From NCBI RefSeq assembly GCF_024347135.1, contig NZ_AP024907.1:3649001-3713000 (forward strand): a stretch of 64,000 bases of DNA. Reading direction: 5' to 3'. How positions within the stretch are numbered: the first letter of the stretch is position 1; every line of letters begins with the position of its first letter. The position numbers and the translations under genes are program-made. The notes under the pieces were generated by a model. That model was given only the letters and a program-made list of their open reading frames with translations. It made no database searches and was not told the origin of the DNA. The stretch is from Vibrio spartinae (GTDB lineage Bacteria > Pseudomonadota > Gammaproteobacteria > Enterobacterales > Vibrionaceae). Shown one piece after another: positions 60,609 through 64,000 of the stretch.

Positions 60609-63600
60609 TTAATACTCATATGGATTACGCTTTTCGTCTTGTTCAGCTTGTCGTTCATATCGCTCAGCAAACTCTCTCATTTCAGTCGCAAACCTCGTGT
60701 ATCCGTTCGCATCTAAGGCCTCCGCTTTATCCCTATAACCTCTTGCTAGGTTACGTTCCTCTTGCCCATGCGTAAATCCATAAACTCCACGATCATTGAA
60801 AAGTTGATTGGTAAAGCCTGAGCGCATATCTCCTGTATCACGATAATTTAAGACCGTCGCAACCGCTTTATGAATCCATAAACCATCAGGGTCTGGGGGA
60901 GCACAGGTTAATACATGGCCAACCTGAATCAGAGCAACTTCTGCATGTCCCGATTCTTCTGTTAATTTACGCACTTCACTAAACCAAGTATTAAATGATT
61001 CAGTAATAAACGTCCCATCCTCTTGGGTTCCAGGGCAACGCTTCCATTCAGTAAGAAGTTTATAAGCATTTTTTGCTAAGCTTTTTTTATGTTCATCGAA
61101 TTGTTCATTATCTTCTTGATGAGACTTTTTCGAACGATAAACAAGCCCAACAACCTCCGCAAAGAAACCTGGTTCAGACGCCAATCGCTTTTCTAACGTA
61201 ACTGGTGAGCCGGATGAGAAACGATCTAACCATGGAAGGAAATTCCATTCGATTTTGAACAAGGCATCCTGATCTGCGGTTTTAGATTTTTGAAGATGTG
61301 TTATCAATTCGACAGTTTGATGAGCATTAAGCTCCGAGATTCCACTACCTTTTTCAATAACATCTAACAAAGCTTGTATCGCGAGGGATTCATTAAATTG
61401 AGAACTTCGGTCAGCCATTCTAGAAACGCACGTTACTGCCGAACCTCCACGCCCGTATTTTAACAAATTTTCAATCGCTACAGTCAAATCTCGAGCTGGA
61501 CCATATGGATTCACAACCACATTTTTCCAATACAGTGACTCTTGCTCATCTAAGAACGATGAAACCCTCTCCCATATATTCTCTTCAAAAGGAAGATGAG
61601 TTAAAAACTTAGCTTTTTGCTCAATAGTCCAAGCTCTTTGAAGGATTTCATCAACCCACTCTATTTGAAATTTCCAGTATCTAGACCAAACATAACCAGC
61701 AACAAGTCGAGCAGATATATCATCGTTACGTTCTAAAAAAGAAGGAAGAATCGACAGCTCCAAATTATCTGACGCAACAGTTCCTAGCACCCGTCCAACT
61801 TCATTGGGAACAGTAACGCTTGAAGCAAAGTGAAACACGGCATCACTATCGTCATCATTTATAATCTCTATGATAGCTCTTTCGCGTAATGAATCGAGTC
61901 GCTTTTGTTGCTCATCAAAATCTCCCTTTTCGTCATAAAGGTCAATATCTCTGCCACTAAAAAGGTGCCGATATTTTAGCTCAGGCAAAGTAGGAGCAAG
62001 TATTTGTGCTGTATTCGCTATTTTGTTAACCGTATTTTCAGGTAACGCCCAATCGGCATCAGCGAACTTCCTGTGGTGCCGAACTAGCTCATCAACACAC
62101 TCCCAAATAGGCAGACGCTCTACTTCTGGTAAGGACACAATTAAGTCGGAATTCAAATGTTCAAGTAAACTGTCGTGAGCAGGCTCTGGTAAGTCAGATA
62201 ACCTCTTTATTAACTCACACAACTTCTCTGAATCACTTTTAGCTAAATTAACAGCGAGAACCGTAAATGTATCAATCTGCTCCCAATACTGACTTTTTAA
62301 AACGCCATCTTTCCAATCTCTAGGAATAAATTCACGCCAGACAGGGCGATGGCACCCACTTGTAAAGCCATGGTTGTGTGGCAAAAGTGCAAGAATAAGC
62401 TGCCATCCAACCACAGGGTGCTCCCTAATCACAGACTCAATAGCAGCTTTGCGTTTATCAAAAGTAGCCGTAGTCTGTACATGCCATGGTAAAAAAATGT
62501 CAGCTAAAGAATTAGAAGGACGATTTGACCATTGCCCGCCAGTATCAAATGAAGCAATATCAGCCAAGATAACTGATACACGAGACAAATATTCCGGACT
62601 CCAAGCCAATGTTTCCAACGCCCAGAGCAAGCCAACCATATAATTCTCGCCACCTACGGCCCCACTTCCCTCTTCACTAAAAATTTTATGAAATGGTGTG
62701 TCTCGCAGATCCATAAGGACAGAGTCTAATGCATCAAGGAACTCGTCAGGAGCAGCTTCTGCTAAAAGTGGCATGAGAGAGTCTAAACTTGCCCAACGTT
62801 TCCAGTCTGCTTTATTTAGTAACTCACGTACAACAATAACAGCCGTAGAAGTCGCTTTTCCGAAGGAGCATGAAGTCAATGCTTGAGGGCGACAACCAAT
62901 TAAAGCTAGCGTTTCGGCAATACCCTTTCTAACTAGGGAAGAATGTGTAAGGACTTTTCCATGAACACTGGCAGCAAACCGATCTTCCTTAGCAAGTTCA
63001 AACTTAGGATCTTCCTCTCCTAATACAAAAAGGGCGGTCTTTTCAAACCTTTCTAGGTCATCATCAGTAACTCGCGATCCGAGAGCCCCCCAGGCTTCAC
63101 CACGCGCGACAAATCTCCACTTCTCATCATGTTGAACTAGGGGAGAGTCCGAGCGAAGTGTGCCAGGCCTAAGAGTTTCGATCCACTCCCCGTAATCTTT
63201 TCCCAGCAGCATCTCAATTAAAGCTCGATCTGAAGGATTAGAACCGTCCCATTTTCCAACTAGCCCAGCCTGAGCTAAATGAGCTGCAGCATCCCAAGTT
63301 GCATATGGTGGTAAGGCCCCATATCCTCTTAAGTAACGTCGAAGTGCAGAAAGCCTCTCACCACCGACTCTTGCAAGTTCTGTCGCTCTTCCTTCGGTAT
63401 AACCCGATTCTTTTAGAACCGATTCAATTTGTGATTGTGAAGGGCTTCTTAGCTTTAAAATTTCTGGATTATCACCAGACCAAGCACCACATAGAGGAAC
63501 AACGACAGCATGACCTTTACGACGAGCTAAAGCTTGGAGAGTAGCACCTTCATCTGTTTCTAAACCAAGGCGGGGATCTGCAACTAAAACATGTGGGGAA

Positions 63601-64000
63601 CGAGTTTCAACGATGCTACGCCAAGCTTGTTCATCACTAATGTAGAGACAACGATTACTGTATGCTGCTGATGCTTCCGGCTCTAATTCTGCAATAAAAG
63701 CTGAGACGAAATCAGCTACATCATTCGAACTCTCCGCAAAAAGCATTAATACCGATGTCCTTCCTTCAAATAGTGCCTGCAGCGCTTCACATGCACTATT
63801 TCTTCCTATAGTAAATAGCTTAGGCGGGAGAGCTTCACCATCCTCACACTCGGAGTTTACATTTTCCCAATGTTCAATCGCAGTCGCGATACCTCCTAAA
63901 TTGGCAGTCAAGTTCAGCTTCTTGGCCATCCATTTTCCAATAGCTGGATATTCTCTTAACCAATCAGCAAGCTTAACTCCATCTATTATGCGAATCAGTT
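60609..64000 (-). CDS. Very large uncharacterised protein, N-terminus outside window
   Basis: The frame is open to the right edge (RIIDGVKLADWLREYPAI just before ATG 63929), so more than 1,129 residues exist; ATG 63929 has no good ribosome site. From that ATG, residues about 40-225 look like an NTPase/STAND-type module. LFTIGRNSACEALQALFEGR, then SVLMLFAESSNDVADFVSAF sits where a P-loop would be but lacks GxxxxGK; HVLVADPRL is Walker-B-like; LSALRRYLRGYG is helical. The remaining 880 residues are mostly amphipathic helices without clear motifs, and the tail is charged (QAEQDEKRNPYEY). No signal peptide or TM. I recall this layout from large uncharacterised proteins that carry an N-terminal nuclease in defence islands, but that is memory, not proof. 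It has its own terminator next to trmA. Confidence 0.7.
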   Translation of the reverse strand, partial: LIRIIDGVKLADWLREYPAIGKWMAKKLNLTANLGGIATAIEHWENVNSECEDGEALPPKLFTIGRNSACEALQALFEGRTSVLMLFAESSNDVADFVSAFIAELEPEASAAYSNRCLYISDEQAWRSIVETRSPHVLVADPRLGLETDEGATLQALARRKGHAVVVPLCGAWSGDNPEILKLRSPSQSQIESVLKESGYTEGRATELARVGGERLSALRRYLRGYGALPPYATWDAAAHLAQAGLVGKWDGSNPSDRALIEMLLGKDYGEWIETLRPGTLRSDSPLVQHDEKWRFVARGEAWGALGSRVTDDDLERFEKTALFVLGEEDPKFELAKEDRFAASVHGKVLTHSSLVRKGIAETLALIGCRPQALTSCSFGKATSTAVIVVRELLNKADWKRWASLDSLMPLLAEAAPDEFLDALDSVLMDLRDTPFHKIFSEEGSGAVGGENYMVGLLWALETLAWSPEYLSRVSVILADIASFDTGGQWSNRPSNSLADIFLPWHVQTTATFDKRKAAIESVIREHPVVGWQLILALLPHNHGFTSGCHRPVWREFIPRDWKDGVLKSQYWEQIDTFTVLAVNLAKSDSEKLCELIKRLSDLPEPAHDSLLEHLNSDLIVSLPEVERLPIWECVDELVRHHRKFADADWALPENTVNKIANTAQILAPTLPELKYRHLFSGRDIDLYDEKGDFDEQQKRLDSLRERAIIEIINDDDSDAVFHFASSVTVPNEVGRVLGTVASDNLELSILPSFLERNDDISARLVAGYVWSRYWKFQIEWVDEILQRAWTIEQKAKFLTHLPFEENIWERVSSFLDEQESLYWKNVVVNPYGPARDLTVAIENLLKYGRGGSAVTCVSRMADRSSQFNESLAIQALLDVIEKGSGISELNAHQTVELITHLQKSKTADQDALFKIEWNFLPWLDRFSSGSPVTLEKRLASEPGFFAEVVGLVYRSKKSHQEDNEQFDEHKKSLAKNAYKLLTEWKRCPGTQEDGTFITESFNTWFSEVRKLTEESGHAEVALIQVGHVLTCAPPDPDGLWIHKAVATVLNYRDTGDMRSGFTNQLFNDRGVYGFTHGQEERNLARGYRDKAEALDANGYTRFATEMREFAERYERQAEQDEKRNPYEY

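Overview
The window looks like chromosome 1 of a member of the Vibrionaceae, most likely a Vibrio. The evidence is gene order as I remember it from Vibrio (greB-tex, bioH/comF-nfuA-nudE-cysQ, a complete gspC-N set, hslR-hslO-pckA, typA/glnA-glnL-glnG, then rRNA operons, murI, btuB, trmA) plus close resemblance of EpsE, EpsK, EpsL, NfuA and BipA to V. cholerae proteins recalled from memory. No species is claimed.

Layout. 1-1278 is the 3' part of a chemoreceptor gene. 1279-3960 is an accessory, partly decayed patch. It holds a 0.2-kb second copy of the middle of manA, two small membrane-protein genes of unknown function, a fragment with a CCAG tandem repeat, and what reads as a displaced C-terminal tip of an Rhs-like toxin (five single-base deletions) followed at once by a small membrane protein that could be its immunity partner. 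Intact manA follows. 5300-8500 is purH-purD behind a PurR-like operator. 8567-18000 holds a second chemoreceptor, greB-tex, an uncharacterised Vibrio-type small gene, bioH divergent from comF, nfuA, and nudE-cysQ. 17969-29235 is one minus-strand type II secretion operon, gspC-D-E-F-G-H-I-J-K-L-M-N. 29442-37000 holds hslR-hslO, pckA, an AsmA-family gene, and yihY-dtd-yiiD. 37215-43873 is typA divergent from glnA-glnL-glnG, with a sigma-54 promoter and NtrC-type sites.

44181-55600 holds two rRNA operons in tandem on the minus strand. The upstream one (B) carries tRNA-Ile(GAT) and tRNA-Ala(TGC). The downstream one (A) carries tRNA-Ala(GGC) in its spacer and tRNA-Asp(GTC) after its 5S. They differ at a few bases of 16S and 23S and by a whole exchanged hairpin in 23S.

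55771-60454 holds a membrane-anchored RRM protein, murI, btuB with a cobalamin riboswitch, and trmA. From 60609 to the right edge is one very long minus-strand gene, open beyond the window. It looks like an uncharacterised large protein with a degenerate NTPase-like N-terminal part and a long helical region. It is the best candidate for a new system, possibly a defence gene, but its decisive N-terminus lies outside the window.

How genes work together. The gsp genes build one secretion machine. glnA, glnL and glnG form the nitrogen-control circuit, with sites for NtrC at both glnA and glnL. purH and purD carry out the early and final steps of IMP synthesis under PurR-type control. btuB is controlled by adenosylcobalamin through its leader. 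Several start sites were moved from the longest ORF to the codon behind a good Shine-Dalgarno sequence, and these are stated in the entries.
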